A stretch of DNA of 52,175 nucleotides, taken from positions 1 to 52,175 of IMG/VR virus record IMGVR_UViG_3300028840_000942. One strand, 5' to 3'. Every line of letters begins with the position of its first letter. Positions within the stretch are counted from its first letter, which is position 1. Positions 52,015-52,175 of this stretch are shown here, piece after piece. Origin of the DNA: a virus. Made by a program: the position numbers and the translations under genes. The notes beneath the pieces were generated by a model, which was not told the origin of the DNA, did not search any database, and saw nothing but the letters and a program-made list of their open reading frames with translations.

Positions 52015-52175
52015 TTTTCCTCCTCTAGTACCAAGGCAATCGCGGAGTAAATAAGGGTATCCCTTAACGTATCCTTAACACTCTCATCCTGTACCTTACA
52101 GCCCCCCTTCTGTAGCACGTTCTTTAAGCGGTGGTACTTATCGCCTAACCGCACGACTATCCCCATTACCCCGAA
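52002..52175 (-). CDS. Nmad1/DUF1599-type protein, C-terminal part (same gene as 1-264)
   Basis: The last 57 codons of the DUF1599 gene, ending VLEEEKSNG at TAG 52002-52004. The part from 52032 on duplicates bases 1-144. On the circular genome this and the feature at 1-264 are one gene of 97 codons. Confidence 0.85.
   Translation of the reverse strand, partial: FGVMGIVVRLGDKYHRLKNVLQKGGCKVQDESVKDTLRDTLIYSAIALVLEEEKSNG
52032..52175. repeat. Direct terminal repeat, right copy (144 bp)
   Basis: Exact copy of bases 1-144. See left copy. Confidence 0.95.

Noticed and set aside
1-52175. CRISPR array, tRNA genes, integrase or attachment site
   Set aside because: No regularly spaced repeat-spacer units, no cloverleaf noticed by eye, and no recombinase-like protein; a tRNAscan run would be needed to exclude tRNAs fully.

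Overview
The window is an essentially complete genome of a tailed bacteriophage with podovirus-type virion genes (portal, scaffold, HK97-fold-like capsid protein, tail tubular A and B homologues, a 1343-residue internal virion protein, large terminase). The first 144 bases are repeated exactly at the end (1-144 = 52032-52175), so the unit genome is about 52,031 bp and the sequence closes into a circle or carries short direct terminal repeats. The host is an unidentified bacterium: ribosome binding sites are strong (AGGAGG-like), lipoprotein and Sec signals are bacterial, and promoters look like sigma-70. There is no integrase, no recognisable repressor, tRNA, CRISPR array, DNA polymerase or RNA polymerase.

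Layout. On the circle there are two opposed gene blocks. The leftward (minus) block starts at a promoter at 10916-10944, runs down to base 1 and continues through the junction from 52009 to 46119. It is the presumed early region: many small Cys-rich proteins, then from a second promoter (7588-7616) an SSB-like protein, a Cas4-like nuclease, an Ala-rich repeat protein, an HNH protein and a RecA-fold ATPase with a winged helix, then a metallophosphoesterase, DUF6899 and DUF4406 proteins, a DUF1599/Nmad1 protein, a Hjc-like nuclease, a glycoside-hydrolase-like protein, a lipoprotein and an RlmN/Cfr-like radical SAM protein. The rightward (plus) block starts at 11470-11498, has a second promoter at 13649-13676, and carries small genes (11.5-15 kb), head genes (15-20.5 kb), tail fibre and accessory surface proteins (20.6-30.8 kb), a GroES-like protein, tail tube genes (31-33.6 kb), an M15 peptidase endolysin, internal virion proteins (34.6-42.5 kb), a lysis/export cluster (42.5-44.1 kb) and terminase (44.2-46.1 kb). 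The two blocks meet tail to tail, overlapping by 4 bases at 46119-46122. The divergent region 10945-11470 is the only long non-coding stretch and holds a 12-bp-period iteron-like repeat.

Genes are packed with ATGA, TAATG and TGATG stop/start overlaps. Many genes shorter than 60 codons lie between the obvious ones and were read directly from the sequence.

Most unusual content: (i) a run of three genes with Sec signal peptides inside the tail-fibre region (25091-29965), ending in a 915-residue beta-helix / papain-family protease / lectin-like protein, plus a separate trypsin-like lipoprotein protease (42680-43522), so this phage invests heavily in exported proteins; (ii) seven copies of a palindrome GTCTAACSGTTAGAC, six at gene boundaries; (iii) two ORFs that have no ATG/GTG/TTG and begin at ATT or ATC overlapping the upstream TAA, a near-cognate version of the TAATG coupling used elsewhere; (iv) an RlmN-like enzyme that keeps the methyl-carrying Cys but lacks the resolving Cys; (v) a GH-A-clan-like TIM barrel in the early region.
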